The notes under the pieces were generated by a model. The model worked only from the letters and a program-made list of their open reading frames with translations. It did no database searches and was not told where the DNA came from. A stretch of DNA of 64,000 nt from the NCBI RefSeq assembly GCF_017753665.1, contig NZ_CP072524.1, forward strand, positions 744,001 through 808,000. Reading direction: 5' to 3'. This DNA is from Neisseria sicca (GTDB lineage Bacteria > Pseudomonadota > Gammaproteobacteria > Burkholderiales > Neisseriaceae). Positions within the stretch are counted from its first letter, which is position 1; each line of letters starts with the position of its first letter. Shown here in pieces: positions 1-8,265 of the stretch. Both the position numbers and the translations under genes were made by a program.

Positions 1-506
1 AGGGCTCCGGTATCGAAACGGACGGCATCACGGTAATCGCGTTCGCGTATCAGCCCGCCGCTTTTTTCGCTGAAACCCATAAACCAAAAATATTTTTGAA
101 CGCCCTCCTGCAGCGAAGGCATCAGATGCAGCCTTTCATTGCTTTCTTCCGCGCTCAAATACTCCCAATTCAGCCAAAGCGGTTTGTGTTGGCGGATGAT
201 GTGCAACACATTTTCGGGCAGATCGCAGGCAAAAGTTTCGATAACGATATTGGGAACAGGTGCAGCATCGATGTCTGCTGCATCGGAACGCCAAGTGCGG
301 ACATGAATATCCTGATAAACGCAGGGAACATCAGGCAAATCTGGGCAAAGCGCACGCAAGGCGGACACATCGTCCGTCCACAAATGCACCTGCCAACCGA
401 GTTCACGATGCAAAACACGGGCAAGCCGCAGGGAAACGCCGATGTCGCCGAAATTGTCGATGACGTTGCAAAAAATCCAACAAACAGGAAAAACGTGTGT
501 ATTCAT
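1..506 (-). CDS. earP: EarP, EF-P arginine rhamnosyltransferase (N-terminal part)
   Basis: The minus-strand frame starting at the ATG at 504-506 is open to the window edge, so only about 168 N-terminal residues are seen. After a short start it reads CNVIDNFGDIGVSLRLARVL, the nucleotide-sugar-binding opening of the DUF2331/EarP family. EarP transfers rhamnose from dTDP-rhamnose to a conserved arginine of elongation factor P in the cytoplasm, which activates EF-P for polyproline translation. The C-terminal half and the usual partner efp lie outside or are not adjacent here. A DUS dyad lies just upstream and separates it from the next gene. Identification is by sequence recognition and is confident. 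Confidence 0.88.
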   Translation of the reverse strand, partial: MNTHVFPVCWIFCNVIDNFGDIGVSLRLARVLHRELGWQVHLWTDDVSALRALCPDLPDVPCVYQDIHVRTWRSDAADIDAAPVPNIVIETFACDLPENVLHIIRQHKPLWLNWEYLSAEESNERLHLMPSLQEGVQKYFWFMGFSEKSGGLIRERDYRDAVRFDTGA

Positions 507-516
507 AAAAGACTTG

Positions 517-548
517 AGGTCGTCTGAAATCGGTTTCAGACGACCTTT
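517..548. terminator. Inverted DUS pair (terminator-like)
   Basis: Two inverted copies of AGGTCGTCTGAA form a stem followed by a T run. It lies downstream of the 555-833 minus gene and upstream of earP, so it probably terminates the former and also serves as a DNA-uptake word. Confidence 0.75.
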
Positions 549-554
549 TCAAAA

Positions 555-833
555 CTAAAACGCGCCGAAATAGTGGAATAAATACACAATCAGCAAAACG
601 ATTGGAATAAACAGCAGCATGGTTTGACGTTTCAAATCAAACTCTTGTTTAAGATGATGCTTGATGGTGTCGAGAAGGACGAATTTGAACAAAAACGTCG
701 CTTCACAGGCAAGAATGATGCCGTTGATTAAGTGCTGCGCCTCGTCTTCGGGCGGATTGACGACGAAAATAGCAAGCGTGATTAAAGGTATCAGGCAGAT
801 GATAAGCCAGCGGATGATAAGGATTTTGGACAT
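555..833 (-). CDS. Small inner-membrane protein, function unknown
   Basis: This is a 92-aa protein with a hydrophobic N-terminal segment (about residues 4-25), a second at about 36-56 and a strongly hydrophobic C-terminal segment (about 71-90). A charged stretch around residues 57-70 would be cytoplasmic or periplasmic. I do not recognise a family. It lies 37 bp before the upstream methyltransferase's stop codon in the same orientation, so it may be co-transcribed with that gene. A DUS-dyad terminator follows it. Confidence 0.6.
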   Translation of the reverse strand: MSKILIIRWLIICLIPLITLAIFVVNPPEDEAQHLINGIILACEATFLFKFVLLDTIKHHLKQEFDLKRQTMLLFIPIVLLIVYLFHYFGAF

Positions 834-870
834 GGTGTGTAATCAGTTCAAAATAATTGGAAGAGGGCGG

Positions 871-1815
871 TTATTTATGTCTGATTTCCCAACACTGATG
901 GATTTTCTTGTTGCGGAAATCGTCGGGGACGGATTGTTTGGAAATGTCTTTGACGGCGTATTGTTCTGATACCGAGTCGTCCAAGGCGAAGCTGCGCAAG
1001 TTGTTGGAGAAGTACAAAATGCCATCTGAAGCGAGCAGGTCCATCGCGCCGTCAATCAGTTTTTTGTGGTCGCGCTGGATGTCGAGGATGTCGAGCATCT
1101 TTTTGCTGTTGGAGAAACTGGGCGGATCCATGACGATGAGGTTGAACTGTTTGCCTTCGGAGGCGGCGTTTTGCAGGTATTGGAACACGTCGGCGCGGAC
1201 GATTTGGTGTTGTTCGGGGCTGATGCCGTTGAGTTCAAAATTGCGTTTCGCCCAATCGAGATAAGTGTTCGACAAGTCGACAGTTTCGCTGGATACCGCG
1301 CCGCCGGTGGCTGCATAGACGGTGAAGCTGCCGGTGTAGGAAAACAGGTTGAGGAAGCGTTTGCCCGCTGCGGTTTCGCCGACTTTTTTACGCGTGTTGC
1401 GGTGGTCGAGAAAGAGGCCGGTGTCGAGGTATTTGTCGAGGTTGACCCAAAACTTGCGGCCGTTTTCGGTGATGACGAAATCGTCGCCGGTTTTGCCGGT
1501 TTTCTCGTATTGCTGCAAGCCTTTTTGGCGTTCGCGGCGTTTGAGGTGGATTTGTTCGGGCGCAAAACCGGTAACGAAGGCGACGGCTTCCAATACTTCG
1601 GCAAGCCATGCTTCGTATTCTTCGGGCTGCATCAGCCAGCCGGTATCGTATTCCTGAAGGTGGATTTGGTCGCCGTAAACATCGACGGCAAAAGGGAATT
1701 GGGGGATGTCGCGGTCGTAAATGCGCCAGGCTTTGATGCCGTTGCGTTTCGCCCATTTCATGAGATGTTTGATGTTTTTGCCCATGCGGTTGGCGAAGGG
1801 AGTTATGTCGGTCAT
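871..1815 (-). CDS. RlmK-like class I SAM rRNA methyltransferase
   Basis: This 314-aa protein resembles the C-terminal (RlmK) half of E. coli RlmKL, which makes m7G2069 in 23S rRNA. Visible features are a substrate-binding N-terminal part, the SAM-binding motif I NLFSYTGSFTVYAA (about residues 157-170), an acidic D after the second strand (VDLSNTYLDWAKRN), and the catalytic-loop motif MDPPSFSNS (about 229-237). In Neisseria the RlmK unit stands alone, not fused to RlmL. The exact modified base is inferred from family resemblance. The start at 1815 is followed by a plausible family N-terminus. Confidence 0.8.
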   Translation of the reverse strand: MTDITPFANRMGKNIKHLMKWAKRNGIKAWRIYDRDIPQFPFAVDVYGDQIHLQEYDTGWLMQPEEYEAWLAEVLEAVAFVTGFAPEQIHLKRRERQKGLQQYEKTGKTGDDFVITENGRKFWVNLDKYLDTGLFLDHRNTRKKVGETAAGKRFLNLFSYTGSFTVYAATGGAVSSETVDLSNTYLDWAKRNFELNGISPEQHQIVRADVFQYLQNAASEGKQFNLIVMDPPSFSNSKKMLDILDIQRDHKKLIDGAMDLLASDGILYFSNNLRSFALDDSVSEQYAVKDISKQSVPDDFRNKKIHQCWEIRHK

Positions 1816-1881
1816 GGTTTCAGACGGCCTGAATGAGTATTGGGAAAGGTTTGGATTTTAACGCACTTGATGCCTTTTTGC

Positions 1882-1910
1882 TTGACCGTTATCCATAAAA
1901 TCGATATTAT
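1882..1910 (+). promoter_or_regulatory. Sigma-70-like promoter upstream of rhlE
   Basis: TTGACC (1882-1887) and TATTAT (1905-1910) are separated by 17 bp on the plus strand. If used, it gives rhlE a 5' UTR of about 240 nt. The rest of the 1816-2152 intergenic region shows only a partial DUS dyad (about 2099-2124) and no gene. Confidence 0.5.
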
Positions 1911-2152
1911 CCGCCGTTCGCCTTTTTATACGAAGCCATCGTCTTCCAACCTAAACCGCCGTTTCGGGTGCGTTTCTTTTATTGCTTGCTTATTTGCCAA
2001 GCCTTTCTGTGCAGGTTGTCGTCGATGTTAACCACAAGCAAGATGCTTGCGACAACCCTGTAACTTCACATTTCCCGTATCGTTACTTTCCTTTGCTTCA
2101 GGTCGTCTGAAAACCGTTCAGACGTGCGCGTTGTTGTCTTTTTAGGATAGCC

Positions 2153-3526
2153 ATGTCTATTAAATTTGCCGATTTGAACCTTGATAAAAACATTTTGTCC
2201 GCCGTAAGCAGCGAGGGTTACGAAAGTCCGACGCCGATTCAGGCGCAAGCCATTCCGTTTGCTTTGGAAGGCCGCGACATCATGGCTTCGGCGCAAACCG
2301 GCTCCGGCAAAACCGCCGCCTTTCTGCTGCCGACTTTGCAGCGGCTGACCAAGCGCAGCGAAAAATCGGGCAAAGGCCCGCGCGCGTTGGTGTTGACGCC
2401 GACCCGCGAATTGGCGGCACAAGTCGAGAAAAACGCGCTGGCGTACGCTAAAAATATGCGCTGGTTCCGCACCGTCAGCATCGTCGGCGGAGCATCTTTT
2501 GGCTACCAAACCCGCGCCCTGAGCAAGCCGGTTGACCTGATTGTCGCCACTCCGGGCCGTCTGATGGACTTGATGCAAAGCGGCAAAGTCGATTTTGACC
2601 GTTTGGAAGTGCTGATTTTGGATGAAGCAGACCGTATGTTGGACATGGGCTTTATCGACGACATCGAAACCATTGTCGAAGCCACTCCGACCGACCGTCA
2701 GACTTTATTGTTCTCCGCCACTTGGGACGGTGCAGTCGGCAAACTGGCGCGCAAACTGACGAAAAACCCTGAAGTCGTCGAAGTCGAGCGTGTGGACGAC
2801 CAAGGCAAAATAGAAGAGCAGTTGCTGTACTGCGACGATATGCGCCACAAAAACCGCCTGCTCGACCACATCCTGCGCGACGCCAACATCGACCAATGCG
2901 TGATTTTTACGTCCACCAAAGCCATGACCGAAGTCATCGCCGACGATTTGTACGAAAAAGGTTTCGCCGCCAACTGCCTGCACGGCGACATGCCGCAGGG
3001 CTGGCGAAACCGCACGCTGATGGATTTGCGCAAAGGCCGCTGCAAAATTTTGGTTGCCACCGACGTTGCCGCACGCGGTATCGACGTGCCGACCATTACC
3101 CACGTTATCAACTACGACCTGCCGAAACAGGCGGAAGACTACGTTCACCGCATCGGCCGTACCGGACGGGCAGGGCGCACGGGTATTGCGATTACCTTTG
3201 CCGAAGTGAACGAATACGTCAAAGTGCACAAAATCGAAAAATATATCGACCGTAAGCTGAACGAAGTAACCGTCGAAGGCATGGAGCCGACCCGCAAGCG
3301 CAAATCCGCAGGCGGCAAACCGAAAGGCAAAGGCGGCTGGGGCGATAGAAAATCCGGCGGCTGGCGCGGCGATAAGAAACCGGGCAAAGAAGGCTTTGGT
3401 GGCAAATCACGCAGCGAAGGTTTCAAAAAAGAAGGATTTAAGAAAGGCGGCGAAGGCTTTAAAGGTAAACGTAAAGCCAACGATTCTTTCGGCTCGAAAC
3501 CAAGCCGTCCAGCGAAAAGAGGCTGA
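2153..3526 (+). CDS. rhlE: DEAD-box ATP-dependent RNA helicase, RhlE type
   Basis: This 457-aa protein has the full DEAD-box motif set. The Q motif (around YESPTPIQAQAIP) is followed by motif I AQTGSGKT (about residues 45-52), PTRELA, TPGRLMD, motif II DEAD, motif III SAT, and motif VI HRIGRTGRAG. A lysine/glycine-rich basic tail of about 80 residues follows and probably binds RNA. RhlE proteins remodel rRNA intermediates and cold-stress RNAs. The start follows the sequence AGGATAGCC, with a ribosome site about 7 nt from the ATG. A DUS dyad terminates the gene. Confidence 0.88.
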   Translation: MSIKFADLNLDKNILSAVSSEGYESPTPIQAQAIPFALEGRDIMASAQTGSGKTAAFLLPTLQRLTKRSEKSGKGPRALVLTPTRELAAQVEKNALAYAKNMRWFRTVSIVGGASFGYQTRALSKPVDLIVATPGRLMDLMQSGKVDFDRLEVLILDEADRMLDMGFIDDIETIVEATPTDRQTLLFSATWDGAVGKLARKLTKNPEVVEVERVDDQGKIEEQLLYCDDMRHKNRLLDHILRDANIDQCVIFTSTKAMTEVIADDLYEKGFAANCLHGDMPQGWRNRTLMDLRKGRCKILVATDVAARGIDVPTITHVINYDLPKQAEDYVHRIGRTGRAGRTGIAITFAEVNEYVKVHKIEKYIDRKLNEVTVEGMEPTRKRKSAGGKPKGKGGWGDRKSGGWRGDKKPGKEGFGGKSRSEGFKKEGFKKGGEGFKGKRKANDSFGSKPSRPAKRG

Positions 3527-3587
3527 TGCTAAAGTCAAATCAATAGCGGATATTAAGCAGTATTGATACCTCGTTGTCCGACAAAAA

Positions 3588-3622
3588 AGGTCGTCTGAAA
3601 ATTGATTTCAGACGACCTTTTT
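3588..3622. terminator. Inverted DUS pair terminator after rhlE
   Basis: An AGGTCGTCTGAAA stem with a short loop and a T tract, 60 bp beyond the rhlE stop codon. Confidence 0.8.
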
Positions 3623-3686
3623 ATTATGATGAAACGGAGGACGGCAATGGCCTGAGATAGATGGTTTCAATGATGGCATAAAAAAT

Positions 3687-4181
3687 TTATACCGGCTCAT
3701 GCGCCCATTGAGGAAGCGTGGTTTTCTGTTTGCAAAATGCAAATAACCGCTGTCCGCTGAATTTCTCAAACATCAGTTCCACACCGCTTTGCAAGCGCAG
3801 AATCAGGGCGGAAGGTGTATCTATTTTGATAAAGTCAATGCGGTGCTGTACCAGTTTTGCAATAGTCGAATACAAATCAAGCTTGTCTGCATGATTGAAA
3901 AACCAGGGATTAAGACTTAACCAGCGTCCGCCGTTTAATGGCTCTCCAGGTTGGAAATCAGCACGGATTTGAGTAAGGCAGTCGTCTGAAAAATGCAGCT
4001 CAATATTGCCATAAAGCCAGATATTCCATCCTTTTTTCACTAAAAGCCCTTTAGGAACACATTCGGGGGCGGGAAACATTTGTAAAATCATTTCTGCAGT
4101 TTGTCCGATTTCCAAATAATCAAATCGGCCCGTGGTCAGAAAGTCAAACATATCGACAGAAATCGGAAAGTGGTAACGCAT
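3687..4181 (-). CDS. Hypothetical cytoplasmic protein
   Basis: This 164-aa protein has no signal peptide or membrane segment. It is rich in aromatic and hydrophobic beta-like stretches (e.g. GWNIWLYGNIELHF) and carries no catalytic motif I can name. Its composition resembles small immunity-like proteins, but that is only an impression. An internal DUS-like word (tcgtctgaaa, about 3982-3991) lies in the coding region. It stands alone between rhlE and ftsB. Confidence 0.55.
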   Translation of the reverse strand: MRYHFPISVDMFDFLTTGRFDYLEIGQTAEMILQMFPAPECVPKGLLVKKGWNIWLYGNIELHFSDDCLTQIRADFQPGEPLNGGRWLSLNPWFFNHADKLDLYSTIAKLVQHRIDFIKIDTPSALILRLQSGVELMFEKFSGQRLFAFCKQKTTLPQWAHEPV

Positions 4182-4440
4182 GGCAAGCTTCAGACGAGGT
4201 AGGAAGGATGGCGTTATATTAGTTCAAAAGTTAAATGCAATCAATTCTTATTTCTATTTTTATTTGTTTTCACTATTTGAGGACATTTTATTTTTTGTAC
4301 AATTTAAAATTAAGAAACTTTCATCAATACCGTCATTTCCGCATAGGCAGGGATATGAAAGTTTGAAGTAGCAGCAAACCCTGAATATTTTCATAAAATC
4401 AAGTTGTTTTCGCAGGGAAGGTCCAAGCTACAAATAAAAG

Positions 4441-4472
4441 AAGGTCGTCTGAAAATTTTCAGACGACCTTTT
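4441..4472. terminator. Inverted DUS pair terminator after ftsB
   Basis: A DUS stem-loop 17 bp beyond the ftsB stop codon. The 4182-4440 stretch upstream is AT-rich with no convincing gene. Confidence 0.8.
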
Positions 4473-4489
4473 GTTTCCATTCAGGGCAA

Positions 4490-4768
4490 TTAACGGCTGC
4501 GTTCGATAAAACGGTAATAGGTTTCGCCGTCTTGGACGTAACCCAATTCCACACGGGCAATTTCAGAAATCGCTTCTTGACCGTTCGCCAAATCATCGAC
4601 TTCCGCAGCAAGGAACTGGTTGCGCAAAGTGAGCGTCTGGTTTTTCTCCTCCTGCACGGAAAGTTGTTCCTGCAATTCTTCCGTATGCCCGATACTGCCC
4701 TTTCCAAACCAAAGGCTGTATTGGCAGTAAGCGAGCGCGATGGATAAAACAACAGTTACCCACTTCAT
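4490..4768 (-). CDS. ftsB: FtsB, cell-division protein of the FtsQLB complex
   Basis: This 92-aa bitopic protein has a short cytoplasmic N-terminus, one transmembrane helix (about residues 4-20), then a periplasmic coiled coil (about 28-62) and the C-terminal motif ARVELGYVQDGETYYRF typical of DivIC/FtsB. It works with FtsL and FtsQ to activate septal FtsWI. It follows eno by 16 bp, and this eno-ftsB order is conserved in many proteobacteria, so the two are probably co-transcribed. Confidence 0.9.
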   Translation of the reverse strand: MKWVTVVLSIALAYCQYSLWFGKGSIGHTEELQEQLSVQEEKNQTLTLRNQFLAAEVDDLANGQEAISEIARVELGYVQDGETYYRFIERSR

Positions 4769-4784
4769 ACATCAATACCTTTTC

Positions 4785-6071
4785 TTATTTGCCCAGTTGA
4801 TAGAATGCGGCTTTGCCGGGGTAGTAGGCAGCTTCTGCCAATTCTTCCTCGATGCGCAGCAGTTGGTTGTATTTCGCCATGCGGTCGGAGCGGCTCAATG
4901 AGCCGGTTTTGATCTGCATACAGTTGGTAGCGACTGCCAAGTCGGCAATGGTGCTGTCTTCGGTTTCGCCCGAACGGTGGCTCATTACACTGGCGTAACG
5001 GCTGCGTTTTGCCAAGTCAACCGCTTGCAAGGTTTCGCTCAAAGTACCGATTTGGTTGACTTTGACCAGCAATGCGTTTGCCACGCCTTTTTCGATGCCT
5101 TCGGCAAGGATTTTCGGATTGGTTACGAACAAGTCGTCGCCGACCAGTTGTACTTTGCTGCCGAGTTTTTCGGTGAGGAGTTTCCAGCCTTCCCAGTCGT
5201 TTTCATCCATACCGTCTTCGATGGAAATAATCGGGAATTCGTTAACCAAGCCTTCAAGGTATTCGGCAAATTCTGCGCTGGTGTAAGAACGGCCTTCGGC
5301 TTCCAAGTGGTATTTGCCGTCTTTGTAAAACTCGCTGGATGCGCAGTCCAAAGCAAACAAGACATCATCGCCTGCTTTGTAACCAGCAGCTTCGGTTGCT
5401 TCAACCATCAGTTGCAGGGCTTCTTTGTGGCTGTTCAGATTAGGTGCGAAACCGCCTTCATCGCCAACAGTAGTCGGGAAACCTTTGCCGTCACACAGTT
5501 TTTTCAGCGCGTGGAAAATTTCGGCACCGCAGCGCAGGGCTTCGCGGAAAGATTTCGCGCCGACAGGCATAATCATAAATTCTTGAATGTTCAAGCTGTT
5601 ATTGGCATGTTCGCCGCCGTTGATAACGTTCATCATCGGAACAGGCAAAGCCATAGGACCGGCGCCGCCCAAGTAACGGTAAAGCGGCAGACCTGAATCT
5701 TCGGCAGCCGCGCGGGCAACAGCCATAGAAACTGCCAAAGTAGCATTCGCACCCAAATTGCCTTTGTTTTCAGTGCCGTCCAGCTCGATCATGATTTTGT
5801 CGATGTAGGACTGTTCGTTGGCATCGATACCGATCAGTGCTTGGGCAATTTGGTTGTTGACGTGTTCAACTGCTTTCAATACGCCTTTGCCCGAGTAGCG
5901 GGATTTGTCGCCGTCGCGAAGTTCCAAAGCCTCTTTTTGACCGGTAGACGCACCGCTCGGTACGGCGGCACGGCCCATTACGCCGGACTCCAGCAATACA
6001 TCGCATTCTACGGTGGGGTTGCCGCGTGAATCCAAAATCTCGCGGGCAAAAATATCAACGATTGCACTCAT
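4785..6071 (-). CDS. eno: Enolase
   Basis: This 428-aa full-length enolase converts 2-phosphoglycerate to phosphoenolpyruvate and is also a component of RNA degradosomes. The N-terminal REILDSRGNPTVE signature is present, as are the metal ligands in LDCASSEFY, SIEDGMDENDWEGW and VGDDLFVTN, and the C-terminal loop VSHRSGETEDS (seen as MSHRSGETEDS). ftsB follows immediately. About 250 bp upstream are AT-rich with a single DUS half and probably contain its promoter. Confidence 0.97.
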   Translation of the reverse strand: MSAIVDIFAREILDSRGNPTVECDVLLESGVMGRAAVPSGASTGQKEALELRDGDKSRYSGKGVLKAVEHVNNQIAQALIGIDANEQSYIDKIMIELDGTENKGNLGANATLAVSMAVARAAAEDSGLPLYRYLGGAGPMALPVPMMNVINGGEHANNSLNIQEFMIMPVGAKSFREALRCGAEIFHALKKLCDGKGFPTTVGDEGGFAPNLNSHKEALQLMVEATEAAGYKAGDDVLFALDCASSEFYKDGKYHLEAEGRSYTSAEFAEYLEGLVNEFPIISIEDGMDENDWEGWKLLTEKLGSKVQLVGDDLFVTNPKILAEGIEKGVANALLVKVNQIGTLSETLQAVDLAKRSRYASVMSHRSGETEDSTIADLAVATNCMQIKTGSLSRSDRMAKYNQLLRIEEELAEAAYYPGKAAFYQLGK

Positions 6072-6320
6072 GAATATTCTCCAAATGAGGATGAAAAAAG
6101 AAAAGTAGCTTTGTTACATTTCAGACGACCTATGATTGCCGCTGAAAGTATATCAATGGCGATTATACCGATAGCGATACCAGAATCGCGATGAAATCGA
6201 CTGTAAGTTTGTTTCACGTCAACATCGGTTTGCACAAAAAATAATATCTGCTCAAGCAGCCTCGCATTTTAACAGTTTTTGAAGTTTCAGGGCAGGGGAG
6301 CTTACCGAGAATGCTTTGTT

Positions 6321-6605
6321 TTAGACAGAGAGGCTGTCTGAAAACGATTCGAATGAGCATTTAACCAGCCGATAATATTCAATATCTTTTCGAATTTTGG
6401 GATAAATGAGGATGTTTTTAAGGGGTTGGAGAGCAGCATTGTCTAATCTGTGATAGCCGCTGCTTTCAATAATGCGAACCATATTTGAGAGATTATTTAA
6501 AGCCCTTACGCCGAGAATGACTTGTCCTTTCTCTCCATTTTCTAGGAAATAAACAGGATATTTGGGAACAGGTATATTGGCAACTTTGTTGGAAAAACAA
6601 AATCG
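6321..6605 (-). pseudogene. Remnant of a TonB-like C-terminal domain
   Basis: On the minus strand, an open frame with no start codon reads VPKYPVYFLENGEKGQVILG followed by VRIIESSGYHRLDNAALQ. This matches the layout of the TonB C-terminal domain: P-x-YP, the GxV strand, then SSGxxxLDxAAL. It is preceded by a stop at 6606-6608 and ends in a DUS-derived tail (SFESFSDS). Only about 95 codons remain, so it looks like a decayed fragment of an energy-transducer gene. It fills most of the eno-guaB gap. Confidence 0.5.
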
Positions 6606-6665
6606 CTATCAAAATTTCCGGGCATTTATCATCGTGTAAAAAAATAACAAAGTTCTTGCAAAATT

Positions 6666-6695
6666 TTGTCAAGGTTGGCATTTAAATGCTATAAT
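6666..6695 (+). promoter_or_regulatory. guaB promoter
   Basis: TTGTCA (6666-6671), an 18-bp spacer and a consensus TATAAT (6690-6695) lie 36 bp before the guaB ATG. Confidence 0.7.
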
Positions 6696-6731
6696 GCCGT
6701 GCATCTTGCACAAACTGAAAGACTGAGCATC

Positions 6732-8195
6732 ATGCGTATCGTAGAAAAAGCCTATACTTTCGACGATGTTTTGTTGGTTCCTGCACATTCAACCGTGCTG
6801 CCACGAGACGTTAAACTTCAAACCAAGCTCACCCGCGAAATCACGCTCAACCTCCCCTTACTTTCCGCTGCAATGGATACCGTTACCGAAGCACGCCTCG
6901 CCATTTCCATGGCGCAAGAAGGCGGTATCGGCATTATCCATAAAAACATGACGCCCGAAATGCAGGCGCGTGCCGTTTCCAAAGTGAAACGCCATGAGAG
7001 CGGCGTGGTGAAAGACCCTATTACGGTTGCGCCAACGACGCTTATTCGTGAAGTATTGGAAATGCGCGCACAACGCAAACGCAAAATGTCCGGTCTGCCC
7101 GTCGTTGAAAACGGCAAAGTGGTCGGTATCGTTACCAACCGCGACCTGCGTTTTGAAAACCGCCTCGACCTGCCCGTTTCCGCCATCATGACCCCGCGCG
7201 AACGCTTGGTTACCGTTCCCGAAGGCACAAGCATCGACGAAGCGCGCGAACTGATGCACGAACATAAAGTCGAGCGTGTTTTGGTCTTGAACGAAAAAGA
7301 CGAGCTTAAAGGCTTGATTACCGTAAAAGATATTTTGAAAACCACCGAGTTTCCAAATGCCAACAAAGACTCCGAAGGCCGTTTGCGCGTAGGCGCGGCT
7401 GTCGGCACAGGCGGCGACACCGAAGAGCGCGTAAAAGCCTTGGTCGGAGCGGGAGTCGACGTCATCGTCGTCGATACTGCACACGGTCATAGCCAAGGCG
7501 TTATCGAGCGCGTGAAATGGGTGAAAGAAACCTATCCGCACATCCAAGTCATCGGCGGCAATATCGCAACCGCCAAAGCCGCTTTGGATTTGGTCGCAGC
7601 AGGAGCAGACGCCGTCAAAGTCGGTATCGGACCGGGTTCGATTTGTACCACCCGTATCGTTGCGGGCGTAGGCGTGCCGCAACTGACTGCCATTCACAAC
7701 GTTGCCGAAGCCCTCAAAGGCACCGGCGTTCCACTGATTGCCGACGGCGGCATCCGCTTCTCCGGCGACATCGCCAAAGCCTTGGCAGCGGGCGCATACA
7801 GCGTCATGCTCGGCGGCATGTTTGCCGGTACGGAAGAAGCACCGGGCGAAATCGAACTCTACCAAGGCCGCTCGTACAAATCTTACCGCGGCATGGGTTC
7901 TCTGGGTGCAATGAGCCAAGGCTCCGCCGACCGCTACTTCCAAGATAAAACCGACAGCACCGACAAATATGTCCCCGAAGGTATCGAAGGCCGCGTTCCC
8001 TACAAAGGCCCGATTGTGAACATTATTCACCAACTGACCGGCGGCCTGCGTTCCAGCATGGGCTATTTGGGCTGCGCCAATATCGCAGAAATGCACGAAA
8101 AAGCGGAATTTGTAGAAATTACCTCCGCCGGTATGAGCGAATCCCACGTTCACGATGTTCAAATTACCAAAGAAGCACCGAACTATCACCGCTAA
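6732..8195 (+). CDS. guaB: IMP dehydrogenase
   Basis: This 487-aa protein is full length for GuaB, the NAD-dependent oxidation of IMP to XMP that commits flux to GMP. I chose the ATG at 6732 (MRIVEKAYTFDDVLL) because it matches the family N-terminus and lies behind the promoter; a longer in-frame ORF begins at 6666. Tandem CBS domains occupy about residues 92-205. The catalytic loop GPGSICTTRIV carries the active-site cysteine. GMGSLGAM and the flap region follow. A DUS dyad terminates it. Confidence 0.97.
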   Translation: MRIVEKAYTFDDVLLVPAHSTVLPRDVKLQTKLTREITLNLPLLSAAMDTVTEARLAISMAQEGGIGIIHKNMTPEMQARAVSKVKRHESGVVKDPITVAPTTLIREVLEMRAQRKRKMSGLPVVENGKVVGIVTNRDLRFENRLDLPVSAIMTPRERLVTVPEGTSIDEARELMHEHKVERVLVLNEKDELKGLITVKDILKTTEFPNANKDSEGRLRVGAAVGTGGDTEERVKALVGAGVDVIVVDTAHGHSQGVIERVKWVKETYPHIQVIGGNIATAKAALDLVAAGADAVKVGIGPGSICTTRIVAGVGVPQLTAIHNVAEALKGTGVPLIADGGIRFSGDIAKALAAGAYSVMLGGMFAGTEEAPGEIELYQGRSYKSYRGMGSLGAMSQGSADRYFQDKTDSTDKYVPEGIEGRVPYKGPIVNIIHQLTGGLRSSMGYLGCANIAEMHEKAEFVEITSAGMSESHVHDVQITKEAPNYHR

Positions 8196-8206
8196 GGTAA
8201 AGTGAA

Positions 8207-8241
8207 AAAAGGTCGTCTGAAAGTTTCAGACGACCTTTTTT
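8207..8241. terminator. Bidirectional DUS terminator between guaB and the ABC-F gene
   Basis: A DUS stem flanked by A and T runs, placed between two convergent genes, so it can terminate both. Confidence 0.85.
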
Positions 8242-8265
8242 ATTGTCTGAATAATGCCCTAAAAA

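Noticed and set aside
96..527. Plus-strand ORF at the window start
   Set aside because: It lies antisense to earP, whose motifs are clear on the minus strand.
6858..8189. Long antisense ORF (443 codons) opposite guaB
   Set aside because: It is a mirror of the guaB codon pattern, phenylalanine/glycine/histidine rich with no domain, and guaB is certain on the other strand.
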